This document shows positions 12,950 through 24,649 of a stretch of 64,000 nucleotides of DNA, piece after piece. Made by a program: the position numbers and the translations under genes. The stretch is from positions 90,103,270 through 90,167,269 of the forward strand of contig CM048846.1 of the NCBI GenBank assembly GCA_026545225.1, read 5' to 3'. The notes under the pieces are model-generated. The model saw only the letters and a program-made list of their open reading frames with translations, had not been told where the DNA came from and searched no databases. The stretch comes from Cornus controversa. Taxonomy: Eukaryota; Streptophyta; Magnoliopsida; Cornales; Cornaceae. How positions within the stretch are numbered: the first letter of the stretch is position 1; each line of letters opens with the position of its first letter.

Positions 12950-14185
12950 ACTAAGGTGTCATGTAGTCATAATGCCTATTGTTTTAGCACATGTAGTTAT
13001 AATCACGACGGGTGTAAGAGGTGGGTTTGCTGATCCAAAGTTTGACTCATGTTGTCATGGGTCAATGCATGCCACGTAGAAAGTCAATTTGTTGATTCAA
13101 TCTCATTACCAGGAAGATCGAAGCTCCTTGAGGGTCTATAGCACCTTGCAAAATGTATATTATTTATTGAATAGCTTCCTCTCTACGGATAAAACTCGGT
13201 GACTCAGAGGAGTTCCTCTCTACGGATAAATCTCGTTTACTCAGAGGAGTTCCTTTTTATGGATAAATGTCGTTCCGAGTAGTTCCTCTCTACGGATAAA
13301 ACTCGATGACTTAGAGGGTTCCTCTCTACGGATAAAACTCGTTTACTCAGAGGAGTTCCTCTCTACGGATAAACCTCAATTACTTAGAGGAGTTCCTCTC
13401 TACGGATAAACCTCCAAGATGATTCGAAGAACCCTCGACAACCCGAGGAAGGAGGTAACGTCCTACGGTCTGGGGGGGCATGACCGCGGAGCGACATCCT
13501 CATGATGGGACCCTAGGAAGTATTGGTTCGGCAGCTGCGGTTCAAGGAACGTCAAAGGACGCCATTGCCGCTCGATGGAGCGCGGTGTCGCTCTTTGGCC
13601 TGGCAGTAGGGAAGGAAGAGAAGTGATCTCCTCTAGAGTGAAGCAACCCCAACACCCTCTACTCACCTATTGCATTAAATGCCTCATCCTCCACCCACCA
13701 CATTAAATGCCTTGTCACCTACCTTACTTGAAGGGAAGGGACATCCCACCCTGAGCCTCCAACTACTTGTATCTCATATCATTTATAGACTAATGAACCG
13801 ATGGACAATTCTTTATACCAGCGGTTTTTATCCTGAAATGACCTAATATAAATAGTCAAGTTCATTTATCATGGAGGGGAGGAAAAGAATCCCTGGAGAG
13901 ACCATTCAATACTTACAACCCTCATTCTCTTCACTCTAAAGAAGATCATAAGAGTTGTCCCCATTCTCTTCCTCGAGCCCTCAAAGGGCCCCTTGAGTGA
14001 CAGTTTGGACTTCCACTTAGGCTTCTACTTATTGGTGGTTCTGTTATAACTAAAGTGTTTTTCTCATTCTCTAGAACCTACATCTACAACGGGCATGCTC
14101 ATGTATTTTTTGAAAACATGTGTAGAAAATTTCGACATTAGGACGATGTAACAACTAAGGTGTCATGTAGTCATAATGCTTATTT
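12950..14185. repeat. 1.2-kb segment bounded by a 34-bp direct repeat
   Basis: The sequence CAACTAAGGTGTCATGTAGT plus TCATAATGC follows position 12950 and recurs at about 14150 with one or two changes. The DNA between is GC-richer than its surroundings and contains a 38-bp minisatellite. The bounding repeats are far longer than a transposon target-site duplication, so a local duplication or recombination product is as likely as an insertion. No coding region was recognised. Confidence 0.45.
13167..13430 (+). repeat. Minisatellite, about seven units of roughly 38 bp
   Basis: Each unit carries TTCCTCTCTACGGATAAA followed by CTCG and a GACTCAGAGGAG-type end. One unit is shortened (near 13246-13280) and the last two drift. 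The array is imperfect, so it is not very recent. Confidence 0.85.
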
Positions 14186-14645
14186 TTTAAGAAAATGTAC
14201 TTGGAAATTAATTTTGAAATTGAATTATTTTTATTGATGATACAAGTGCACACAAGCGATAGGGTTTGCATAAAAATAATCGTAACAAAAATTCTAGGGC
14301 TTACAAGGTAGGCTAAAAGAACTCATTATCAATTATAGACACCTTAACATATGTGCTCTAGAAACACTAGAGGTTCCACGTATGTATGCGTTGCTAGAAT
14401 GATGATAAGAGTCTATGCACGCAATTAATGAGGCCAAGCTAGGGAAGAGTTAGAGAATACTCCCTTGTTTATACCATGCTTCACCTTTATTTGTATTTTT
14501 ACCTTTTTAGCACAATTATCTCTTTGGAGACTTGAGGGCAGCTTGTTTTATTATTTATGCAGACTTGAGGGCTTGCTCGAACTGTGTTTGCTAGGACTAC
14601 TGGGTTATTTTAGGAGTTGTTGAATTGAGAGGAGGCTAGAGGGTG

Positions 14646-15780
14646 TGTAACACGACTCATTCCACGAGGTATGATATTATCAGCTTTAAACCTGAGTCTG
14701 CACAATTTTGTTCTTAAATTTTTACTCCAAAAGGTCTTCTACAAGAAAGCACGGACACGGACACGAGATACGAGTACAACACGATACGGATACGACAATA
14801 CGAAAAATCTCAAAAAATTAAGATACAGACACGGCAAGGATACGTCAAATAAATAAATAAATAAAAATATAATATTATGCATAAAATATTAAATTTTATT
14901 CTTTAACCATACAATAAATATACTTAAAGCAATTATACAAAATATAAGAAGTTAAAATATAAAAATTCCCTATCTTTTCTAATATTCTTTACAATGACTT
15001 CACTTGTTTGAGGGTTTTAAAAATATTTTTGTTTTATTATAAAATGACTTATTTTCAAACCTATAAAGTTTTTAATATTACAATCTCAACCCCATTTTAT
15101 AGAACAAAAAATTATAATTTTGTCCCGAAAAGTGTCATAAAAGTATCCCAAACGTATCCTAGCGTATCCCCGCGTATCCCAGCCGTATTCCCCGTGAAAA
15201 ATAATTTTAAAAAATGGGATACTTTTTCAGAGTATCGGACACGTATCCGACCGTATACAGATACGTGTCTGATACGGCCACAAGAGGTTTTTCGTAGTAT
15301 CCGTGCTTCTTAGGTCTTATATCATTTGGAGATAGCATTGTATATATAAGCATTTCACCTTTACTTTCCTAGATGATATGGGATCTCGCAACCTGTAACT
15401 CGCCTAGTGTGGTAGCGTGTTAGTGTCTCTCACATCTCACACCTGTACACAAGGTTACCACAATCACCCCCCTTAGGGGCCCAACGTCCTCATTGCCTAC
15501 ACTTCTAGCTGGGCTCCTGCTTTGATACCATTTGTAATGACTCGCTCCACGAGGTATGATATTGTTCGCTTTGGGCCTGAGCCCACACAGTTTTGTTCTT
15601 GCATTTTTACCCTCAAAAGGCTCATAGCATTTGAAGATAGCACCACACAAATAAGCACTTCATCTTTACCTTCACAGGTGATGTGGAATCACACGACTTG
15701 TAACTCGCCTAGTGTGGTAGCCTGTCAATGTCTCTCGCACTCGCGCACAGCACACCCACCCACGAGGTGTTAGGACATTT
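14646..15780 (-). mobile_element. TRIM-type short LTR element on the minus strand, with a nested DNA transposon
   Basis: Read on the minus strand, one terminal repeat of about 245 bp ends in ATTACA at 15533. It is followed by TGGTATCAAAGC (15519-15530), a primer-binding site for initiator methionine tRNA. A short spacer and a purine tract (15461-15479) come next, then the second terminal repeat, ending in TTACA at 14646. Both repeats contain the ACTAGGCGAGTTACA box and a CGTGGAGCGAGTC-type end. There is no coding capacity, as expected of a TRIM. The downstream repeat is interrupted by the TIR element at 14739-15311. The repeats are clearly diverged, so the element is old. The outer edge near 15780 is approximate. 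Confidence 0.7.
14739..15311. mobile_element. Non-autonomous TIR DNA transposon nested in the TRIM
   Basis: The 573-bp segment is flanked by AGGTCTT on both sides (14732-14738 and 15312-15318). The ends are inverted: AAGCACGGACACGGACACG at the left, and GTATCCGTGCTT, the complement of AAGCACGGATAC, at the right. Subterminal GATACG/CGTATCC repeats crowd both ends and the centre is AT-rich. The 7-8 bp target duplication suggests the hAT superfamily, but the TIR alone does not prove it. No transposase frame is present. Confidence 0.75.
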
Positions 15781-15789
15781 GGGGTGTTG

Positions 15790-16640
15790 AGGGTTATTGG
15801 AAGATATTGGAAACTGATTTTTAACGGGTGTAGGGACCTTTTTATAGAACTTTTGGGCTTAGAGGACAAAAAATCATGTTTAGGAAAATTTTGGACTTTT
15901 CTCGCAATTTAACCAACTTAGGGGTATCACATAAGCATCACATAGGCGGTGTGTAATACTATTGGATTACTTATTATAATAACTTAAGTAAATGAAGAAC
16001 AACAAATAAAAATATGTAAGACGGGAATATTAACTTAAATGTTATTGAGGTAAATAAGTAGTAAATTCCTCGATGGAGAACAAATTGTTAGAGTGAATTT
16101 TTTTGAAAATAAATTCTTGAAAAATTATTTTGAGTCTTTCAATGCCGGAAAACACTTTTGACTTTCTATAGGAGAGTGGTGGATTGGATGCCATCCTCGG
16201 ACTAAAAACACTTGTTTAAGATTTCTAAAGTATTCTAAAGTGTTTTGATTGTCTTGTTTGAACCTTTTAGAATGTGAAATTACGATGAAAAGAAACAGCC
16301 AAATTGTCCGTGTGAATAGGGTTGGAGAAAAATGAAGTATCTACACAATGCAGCCAACTAAACTGTTCCAATTTGATGGAGCAATATAAACCTGTCCTTG
16401 CCAACTATTGTCGCCCATGTGGTTAAATGATTTTGAAATTTCCAGGATGATCCCATAGTATTCAGTATCACCACTTCTACCATTCCCCAGCTAAAAAAAG
16501 ACAAGACACTAAATGGATTAGTAATACTCTCTCATGGCTAGAAAAATTGCAAATAAAAAAATTAAATTATCTTAGAAGTACAAACAAAATGAAAATCAGG
16601 CCCAAAAAAGTAAATAAAGAGCAGCCAAATGCAGTTGAGC
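15790..16640. other. Spacer without recognised content
   Basis: AT-rich single-copy-looking DNA. No open frame with a recognisable domain and no clear repeat edge was found. Confidence 0.3.
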
Positions 16641-16644
16641 AGGA

Positions 16645-16810
16645 TTAAATAATTTCCGTTTCGACTCTTGCTTGTAGACTTTTTTGGAGCTGCATAGCAC
16701 GCTCTTTTGCATATTGTTTCTCCTTGGTTTCCTGGAACACCGACGGACTATCACTAAAAAGTGTACTGTGGCGATCAATAATAATCCTCCTTTAGGCATT
16801 GATGCCAACT
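16645..16810 (-). pseudogene. C-terminal FBD segment of an F-box/LRR gene, remnant
   Basis: On the minus strand a frame reads IIIDRHSTLFSDSPSVFQET, then KEKQYAKERAMQLQ, and ends ARVETEII and stop (stop codon 16645-16647). This matches the end of plant FBD domains (KIIIDP, then ...FQETEEKQRARECAKQL...). Just upstream of the first Ile there is a stop in frame, while a neighbouring frame reads CVKLASMPK where family members have a similar helix. This suggests a single-base frameshift or an unrecognised intron edge. It lies about 2.4 kb downstream of the LRR/FBD exon at 19240-19383, in the same orientation, so both probably derive from one gene. Confidence 0.55.
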
Positions 16811-16849
16811 TCACACATTTTTCTTCGTTACTCCATCGAAGGATTCGAA

Positions 16850-16898
<49 letters not shown>
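16850..16898. repeat. Compound TG/TA microsatellite
   Basis: A (TG)n run passes directly into a (TA)n run. The repetitive Tyr/Ile open frame across it is an artefact of the repeat. Confidence 0.95.
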
Positions 16899-16899
<1 letters not shown>

Positions 16900-16900
<1 letters not shown>

Positions 16901-17693
16901 GGTGAGCCTAGAACACAGACTTAAAGGCTTGTATCAATACTCCCAAGTCTGTTAAAGGACTGGTACTGCACAAAAATAAGGCATTTCAATCTCAAGGAAA
17001 TACACCAGCCAAATCAAATTAAGGGGGAAAGTATTGTATGTCCAAAATTCAAAATTAAATTTCATTATTTTAGACTAAAACAAGTATTGTATAACACAAA
17101 CACATCTTAAAAGAAGCCAGGATTAACATATCTAAAAACATGCAATTGACAATTTTTAGTATTGAACAAGAATATAATTGTAACTACAAAATATAATAGG
17201 TAATTAGCAAAAATATTGCATATATGTAAATTTTTACAATATATTTACGAAGCTTCATTTTCCACATATGCAGTTACTAATACATAAAGTAGACAATTAA
17301 TCAGACTTATATATAGTCATATATAATAGATGTATGACCCTCAAATTAACAAAGTCTTTTCCCAACTACTTGGGAACTATTACATGATTTTCAAATTTTC
17401 AATTACGAACCTTAGTCAAACTACATGTTATGATATCATTCCTTACTAACTCTAGACATGTTAACTTTGATCTTCCCTTGCGTTATCCTCAATGTGAATC
17501 ATGTCACTCTTCCTTACTAGTGTACTTAGTGGTCTTTTTCTTTGCACATTTTCAAACTATTTTAGTACATAATCTCTTATTTTGTCTTCAATTGGTGTTA
17601 TTTTAACCGTTCCATAATTGTGTTCATTCCTAATTGTCCTTTCTTGTCTTACCGCACATCAATCACGGCATTTGGATTACCGCCGTACTCATG

Positions 17694-17741
<48 letters not shown>

Positions 17742-18010
17742 TCTTAACTGCGTAACATTCTATCATGTACAAAACAGTTGGTTTATTAGTTGTTCTATAA
17801 AACTTTTCTTTCAATCTTAGTGGAATACACGGACCAAACAAAATACTAAACGAACTCTTCCACTTAACCTATCTTGCCTTTAATATATAATTAATATCAT
17901 TTCTAATTTCCTCCTCAATATAAATAATTGAGCTAAGATAATGTAATTATTCACCTTTTTAATATCTCATGACCTTCAATCTTCATTACGTCCCTACTTA
18001 TCTTAAACCC
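16900..18010. other. AT-rich spacer between F-box gene remnants and the TIR element
   Basis: No gene seen. A pure (TA)n microsatellite occupies about 17696-17737. If this was once an intron of the F-box/FBD gene, the exon expected between LHKFKLQ and IIIDRHS is not recognisable here. Confidence 0.35.
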
Positions 18011-18021
18011 TCTTAATTCTA

Positions 18022-18227
18022 GGGTTATAAATGAGTCAAGTTGTTCGCAAACAACTCGGGCTTAGCACAATAAAAAACTAAACTCGTGTTCTTTTATTAA
18101 GTAAACAAACTAAACTCAAACAATTTTTTCAATCTTATTTAATAAATGAGTCAATTTCAAATACCTCTTAACTCAACTCGTTTGTTTGTAAACATGTTTG
18201 CAAAATGTTTAAGAACTAATAACCAAA

Positions 18228-18272
<45 letters not shown>

Positions 18273-18970
18273 TATTAAGTCATTATTAAGTGGCTTCCCA
18301 AGTAAGCTTCCCGTTCTTCGAGGTCCCCCACTTCATGCAAGAGTATAGAGATTTCTCAATATTCTCTTCCTCCACCTCCCCCAATGAACAATTTTGAGCT
18401 CACACACTTTTTTGTTCTAAAGATTTCCTTCTTCTCAAGATTTCTTAAGATTTCCACTTTGAAGTTTCAATGCTCGTGGTCTCTGGAATTCGCAATGACG
18501 CCGGCGATTCTACAGACTACACGTCATCATCATGAGTTTTTCTCTTCTCTCTCTCTCTCTCTCTCTAAATCTCTCATTCTATCCATCTCTCAATAGTTTC
18601 TCTACTATTTAGAATTTTATTTTATTTTTACTCAAATCAACTAAACAGTGTTTTATTTCGAATGTCGCTGGTTACATGGTTTCAAATCAGTTTTGTTTGG
18701 GTCTGATTCTTAGCTCTCTCAGATGTTAGCGACTTCGGCGACCTATGGCTTGTCATTTTATGAGACAATTTTCAAACAAACTTGACAATGAGCTTAAGCT
18801 TGGGCTCGACTTGTTATATTAAACGAGTTAGGTGACCCGAGCTCTAATTTACTCACTTATGTTTGAGCCGAGCTCAAATGATAATATCTAGTTCCACTTA
18901 AGCCCGAATCAAGCTCAAACACTATTGTAAAATGATCAAACCGAGTTAACTCAGCTCATTTACAGCCTCA
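18022..18970. mobile_element. Non-autonomous TIR element with a 10-bp target-site duplication
   Basis: The 949-bp segment is bounded by CTTAATTCTA on both sides (18012-18021 and 18971-18980). The left end starts GGGTTATAAATGAGTCAAG; the right end, read on the other strand, gives GAGGCTGTAAATGAGCTGAG. These are imperfect inverted ends. A 9-10 bp duplication fits Mutator-like elements best, although hAT derivatives with similar GAGCTCG-rich ends exist. A (TA)n microsatellite sits at 18229-18269. No transposase frame was found. Confidence 0.7.
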
Positions 18971-19239
18971 CTTAATTCTAAAGTTTCCTTCAATCCTGTG
19001 ATTTAACACGCACACACTCTTTAGATGGGACCTACAGAGTTTTTTTTTTAATGATCTACAATTATATAAATTACAATTTTATCCGTCTAAAAATTGGAAA
19101 ACTTTATATAAAGAAGACCATTATCCAATGGAAGCAACTTCTATCCATGGCTATGGCTGTTGCTATGAGAGGAAGACATGAGAGATAATTATCCTCTGAC
19201 ATTATACAAAACATCCATATATCTACAAAAAATATTTAC

Positions 19240-19383
19240 CTGCAATTTAAATTTATGCAGCAAAGGTGATGCATTTATCAAGGTAGTCCAACCGAGAAGG
19301 CTTGTAAACTCATTTGCTACAACTTGCAATGTTAAGTGCTTGAGCTTGGTAAATTCAGGAAGTTGTTGGAATCCCGCATCACC
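19240..19383 (-). pseudogene. Internal LRR/FBD exon of an F-box family gene (At1g61320-like), probably part of a broken gene
   Basis: The 48-codon minus-strand exon has both splice signals: TTTTACTTTTCAG before 19383 and GTAAAT after 19240. It encodes GDAGFQQLPEFTKLKHLTL, then VVANEF, then TSLLGWTTLINASPLLHKFKL. The LKHLTL...SLLG.TSLI.ASPLLHKF block is typical of the region leading into the FBD domain of F-box/LRR proteins. Such proteins act as SCF ubiquitin-ligase adaptors. I found no F-box exon to its right and only a damaged C-terminus to its left, so the gene looks like a relic. The TIR element at 18022-18970 lies between the two pieces. Confidence 0.65.
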
Positions 19384-21460
19384 CTGAAAAGTAAAACTTA
19401 TTATAAAATAACAAAATTTAAAAATTAAAAGGTCATTACATACGTATATATGTACGTATATACGTAAAGAGTTTTTATTTTTATTTTTATTTTTATTTTT
19501 ATTTTTATCCTCCCCTCCTTATATACTTGCAAAGAGTTGGGGTGTGCCTGCTAATAATATACATACGTATATACGTAAGAAATCATTCATTTATAATATT
19601 GTTCCATTTTTAAGTGCAACGTTTTTATTTTAAGGGATCTAAATTTGGCATTGAATTGGTTAATTATTAATTATTTATTATTTAAAACTAAAATTGAGTT
19701 GAGTTATTATAAAACACCCTCTTAAAACGAAAGTAACAATTTAAAATTAGGTGAAAGATAATGCCCGATCCTAGAGTAAAGTCTTGTGTAATTTTAGGAA
19801 GAAAGTGCAACTTTCAAATCTGTCCTATTTGATTTGTATTTTGCCTGTTCAATTCAATACGGTGAAGTTTTACACTTGAATAAAAAAAAATTCTATAACG
19901 GGTCCAAATTTATGGTTTAAGTTGCATAATTATATTATTAACTAATCATATTTTATATGTATTTTGTTTATTCGGTTGAATATGGTAAAACTTTTCATTA
20001 TACTAGTAAAAAGCCTCACGTGGATAAAAAAACAAATTAAAGTTTCTTATATACATAATTAATTAGATTTAATTAGTAAATAATTCTAAAATTTAAGGAG
20101 TCAAATGTAAAGCCTAACTCATATTCGATCCGCCCATTTTGTCGGGCCTAGTTTTAGGCATATATTTAATTGACATATTATACACATGGTTAGTTAGATC
20201 TATAAGGTATGAGAATTAAGGACCAAAAAATAAAACTATAACATAACTATTATTCACGTATAAAGAATCAAGTATAAACTATAAGAAATCAAAAAGTATA
20301 ACTCTAGCAATTCTTAAACTGTCTTTTGATATTCTTTTGAAAATTTTGAACACTTTATCCTTTTTTGTGTTTCTAAGTTGTTATTCAAATAAATCATTCT
20401 CAAGTAAAACTTATTTGATAGCTGTCACCACAAAATTATTTTCGACTGCGTCATTTTTACTTTTGTCTATTTTCACCATAAAAAGAAATTATTTTTCTTT
20501 GCAACTTATCACTTTGTCGTAAAATTCATTTATCTCCTCGTCCTTAAAAAAGAACAAATTTAGTTTAGTAATATTAATACATTTCAAATAAATTATTTTA
20601 TTCATAAATTTAAAAAAGTATTACTTGATTTTTTAATTATATTAGCTCATCCAATGAACAATATATTAATGATTGAGAATTATTGAATATGATTAGATAT
20701 ACATGAAATATTAAGTATACTTCATTGATACATAATAACTTATAAACAGAGACGAGACATCAATCTACTGCTTGTTGTTTAGTAATATCATTTATAATAA
20801 TTTCACGCATATTTTGAATTAGTAAACCTTCCACTTGCGTTTGAATAGATATCCAACATAACTAAAGGAAATATGGAAAGTATCAAAGTTGGCTGTGGAA
20901 TAGGAAATCCAAATGCTGGATTTGAGAGTGATACTGTACCAGTTATTCAAGTTGGTCTCAAGTAAGTAAAATTTATCACAATTAATAATTAATAAATTAT
21001 CACAATTAGGATGCTGAAGCAGTACTTAATGCCTACCATTTTCAGGGTTATCTCTTCTTCACTCAAATTATATGATGATTATCAATTTCTTTCATGCACC
21101 ATAAAATCTCATTTTGGAGGTCTTTCGTGATTTTATATAAGATTATTGTAATTAAATATGGGCTTTTAGCATCAATTCTTGGTGCAATCCTATATTTGTG
21201 AAAAACTCACAATTATCGCCTCATGTAGTCCGAACTTCAGTTTACTGTATTCATATACATATTTTGGATATTTTTTATGATTTGTAGTCCGACAGTTCTA
21301 CCCTAGAAAGCACAGATACTTCACCGAGAGTGTCGTACTAGTGTAGGACACTCGAACACCGTTTCGAACATTTGGACACTCCTCGGACACTTCGTAAAAG
21401 TGTCATGATATTTTTTTTAGACACTCTTTGGGCACTTCTAGAAAACTCATCGAACAAGTG
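19384..21460. other. AT-rich spacer
   Basis: Contains short TACGTATA-type and TTTTA runs (19440-19570). A plus-strand stretch at 20874-20960 reads MESIKVGCGIGNPN and FESDTVPVIQVGL before a GTAAGT. It is too short to call a gene. Nothing else was recognised. Confidence 0.3.
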
Positions 21461-21461
21461 T

Positions 21462-21853
21462 AAGGGATGCACACGGTACAGTTCCTTACGGTTCTTGGTA
21501 GAATCGGAACCGTTTCCAACGATTTCTTAATTTTGGAACCGGAACTGTTAAGTTCAGTTCAGTTCGATTTGATTTCAGTTCTTTGCGGTTCTAGTTCCAA
21601 TTCTCTGTTCTTTGTCAACTTTTTTTTAAAAAAAATATTGGCAAGATATACACTCATACTTGTGCACTCCTAGTTATAACAATAGATTAGAATTTATTAG
21701 TATTTATTTGTATATCTTATATTATATAAATATATAGAACATTAGAACTTAGAAGCTAAATGTATTTATCTATATATTATATGTTTTATACTTTATAACA
21801 CTATAATTTAAAAGATATTAGTATTTATTTATATATTATATATTTTATACTTT

Positions 21854-21907
<54 letters not shown>

Positions 21908-22143
21908 CACTAGAATTTAGAATCTATTATTATTTATTTAATTATATTATATTATATTATATATAGAGAGTAATGATTTCTTGTTTACCGGTGAGCAATA
22001 AATTCATCCACACCATGCACAGTAATCGTTGGATGTGATTGCTAGGTTTTTTTTGGTAATTACCTTTTTTATATTAATCACATCTAACAATTAATGTGTT
22101 TGGTGTAGATAAATTTCTTGCTCACCGGTGAGCAAAAGATCAC

Positions 22144-22194
<51 letters not shown>

Positions 22195-22320
22195 TAACAG
22201 TTACGGTTTTAGTTCCTTAACTTGGAACTGGAACCGGAATCGTAGTGAACAGTTTGGTTCAATTCAGTTACAGTTCCTTATGGTTTCGGTTTCTGTTCCA
22301 CCGATTCTTCGTGCACCTTT
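21462..22320. mobile_element. hAT-like non-autonomous element with near-perfect 8-bp target duplication
   Basis: The ends are inverted: AAGGGATGCACACGG on the left, and AAAGGTGCACGAAG when the right end is read on the other strand. The flanks are ACAAGTGT (21454-21461) and ACACGTGT (22321-22328), an 8-bp duplication with one change, as expected for hAT. Subterminal GGAACCG/CGGTTC motifs repeat at both ends. The centre is filled by TA microsatellites and by a separate foldback MITE. No transposase remains. Confidence 0.75.
21971..22143. mobile_element. Long-TIR foldback MITE nested inside the hAT-like element
   Basis: The left arm starts TGATTTCTTGTTTACCGGTG and the right arm, reverse-complemented, starts TGATCTTTTGCTCACCGGTG. 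The arms pair imperfectly over about 70 nt (ATTCATCCACACC with GGTGTAGATAAAT, GTTGGATGTGATT with AATCACATCTAAC) around a short T-rich centre. The flanks are TA-rich microsatellite, so the target duplication cannot be read and the superfamily is open. Confidence 0.75.
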
Positions 22321-22329
22321 ACACGTGTC

Positions 22330-22822
22330 GGACATTTCGTACCACTGATCTATATTTAAGTATTTCGAAAAAAAATTATATACGACTAAGTTATGATTAA
22401 AAATTTAAGGTAAATATATGTAGAGAACTAAATAAGTGGTTCTTTAATTTATTTTAATCTATTTGTTTATTTTTGTTTACAAGTTTATTTGGTTATTAAT
22501 TGCTTGTTGATGAATTGAAGTATTTATGTAATATAATTTTTTTTTTGTTAAATAATTAATATATTATATTATTATTTTATAGCTATATCCTTGTCATATC
22601 GGTATCCTATTTTTTTTAAAAAAAATTTATCATCGTATCTACGTCGTAGCTTTATTTGTATTCGTGTCTCTGTCAACATACATGCATGTGTTTCTTAGAT
22701 TCTACCTTCCCAACTTAAAAAAAATCAAGGAAAAAAATGAAAGAAAGAAAAAGGACCGACAAATCCATGATTGCAACAACTTTGGAAAAGGCCAAAAGTC
22801 TACTACCATCTCCGTACCTACC

Positions 22823-22860
<38 letters not shown>

Positions 22861-23229
22861 CTATCTATATATCTATATCTATATTACATTTAAGCTTTAC
22901 ATTTGAATTTCCCTTCAAAAAAAAATATCATCATCTAACGGTCAAAAATACTTAAAAAATTAATCTTACGATTAAAAATATCTATACCTATCTACGGTCT
23001 AAAATCATTCTCTTTATCTATGATCTAATGGTCAAGATTCACTCCCACCCAAATTCAAATTTAAAATTTTACCTACTTTTTCATTTAAAAATAATATTCA
23101 CTCCCACATTTTAAACAATTACTTCCATTCCATTCCCCAAACCCCCCCCCCCCCCACCTCTCTCTCTCTAACTTTCTCTCTCCAAACTTCTCTTTTCTCC
23201 CTCTTTTATCTGCTTTTTTTATTGTTGCT
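22330..23229. other. Spacer with TA microsatellite and homopolymer C tract
   Basis: A (TA)n run lies at about 22827-22856, with TCTA repeats after it, and a run of C residues near 23142-23155. The last 70 bases (23158-23229) are CT-rich and look like a 5' leader for the short frame that follows. Confidence 0.4.
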
Positions 23230-23355
23230 ATGGCGAAAGAAACTCAGAAGGCGACAGCCTCGGAGACACCCGTACCGGAGGAATTTGTGGTGGTTCCCGT
23301 CGTCCCTGTGACAGAGGCGCCAGAGATGCTGGCGACAGTGGAGCCGTGGAGTTAG
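23230..23355 (+). pseudogene. Short 41-codon frame resembling the N-terminus of a larger gene
   Basis: A CT-rich leader precedes an ATG whose frame reads MAKETQKATASETPVPEE, then FVVVPVVPVTEAP, and stops at 23355. Codon use and composition (Glu/Pro/Val/Ala-rich) look genuinely coding. They resemble the acidic start of patellin-like Sec14 proteins, but that similarity is compositional and weak. The frame stops abruptly before any domain, and the following DNA is His/Pro-rich low-complexity sequence. It may be a captured gene 5' end inside a Helitron-like element whose 3' end lies at 24705. Confidence 0.3.
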
Positions 23356-23868
23356 TTGTTGAAGTTGAAAACCCGAAACCAATGGATAGATGAGTGGGCC
23401 GAGCCACTCCACCACCATCAACTAGCCAGCCGAAGCACTCCACCACCATCAACCTTCATATGCCGCCATGACTGGGCACAATTACTGCCAAACAGCAGCA
23501 CCGCCACCTCCCACCGCCAGCCCCAACCAAGCCACCACCATGTAGCAGCCACCACACCACCATGTAGCAGCTACCACCAACCGAAAGACCCACTTCTGCC
23601 GCCGGAGAAGGACCACCGTCCACCACCCACTTTCCCCCTTCCTACTGAAGAGCTCTCTCTGACTTTCTTTCTACTTTACTTTTTCTTTCTTCCTCTTTCT
23701 CTCTCTAAGGTTTTATGTCAGAGTTATGAGTGGAGCTCTTCTACTTTTCTTGAATGGGCAGTAGTATTTTAATTGTCATGATTATCTTTGTACAGTACAA
23801 TGTTTTCATCAGCTATTTATTTTTTCTTAATCGATTGCATGTATTCTTTCTTATTATCGATAGAGTTT

Positions 23869-24205
23869 AATAATACTTTAATTACACTGAATCTTTTTTA
23901 TTAATTTGAACATTTTTAATGTATGTGTTTTTCAGTATAATTAGACATGTGATTGTTTTGTTAAATTTTAAAAAAGTTATTAATTTAAACATTTTTAATG
24001 TAAGTTTTTTCTTATTAAATTAAGAGAGAATAAGAATAGTTTAATAATACCTTAATTACACTAAAGTTTTTATTAATTTAAACATTTTTAATGTATGTGC
24101 TTCTTCAGTATAATTAGACATGTGGTTATTTTGTTAAATTTTGAAAAAAGTTATTAATTTGAACATTTTTAATAAAAGCTTTTTCGTATTAAATTAAGGG
24201 AGAGA
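23869..24205 (+). repeat. Tandem duplication of about 172 bp in AT-rich DNA
   Basis: Two units share TTTAATAATAC(C/T)TTAATTACACT, then CATTTTTAATGTATGTG and CAGTATAATTAGACATGTG. The offset between matching words is 172 bp (23939 against 24111). The units differ at several bases, so the event is not very recent. No gene is present. Confidence 0.8.
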
Positions 24206-24649
24206 ATAAAAAAAGAAGAAAGTATGAGGAAAGAGAACACGTGAAAGGAGGAGATAGAGTGAAGTTGTCATAAAAAAAAATATAAGAGAAAATAAAAGGA
24301 AAAAAAATATAAAATATATATCTGGGAGATATAAAAGGAGATAGAGTGTGTTGTCTGTTATAACATATAATTTAAAAATTAAATAATTATATATATATAA
24401 TAATATACATACTAATAAAAATATATAAATCATTACATAGGAAAATATGTATCATACGCAACTTTGTTTGAAAATATGACGTAGACAAGTTACTTGGACT
24501 CATGGACTTGGACATGGCTGGAAAAGATGAATAGTCTAATATATTTGAGTAAAATTAACTTTTATTTCAATGCAACAAATGTTTTTTTTTTTGTTTTAAT
24601 TGCGTAGGGATCGACAAATTTTCTTCTTTATTTATTGATATGTTGATCT

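Noticed and set aside
16684-16905. Open frame ending in long Tyr/Ile alternation, and similar frames at 17620, 22118, 22664 and 46689
   Set aside because: The Tyr-Ile runs are translations of TA microsatellites.
20874-20960. Plus-strand frame MESIKVGCGIGNPN before a GTAAGT donor
   Set aside because: It looks mildly coding but is under 30 codons, has no partner exon and no recognised family.
23356-23772. 138-codon His/Pro-rich open frame
   Set aside because: It starts without ATG, is built of CACCACC and CCGCC low-complexity sequence and shows no domain.
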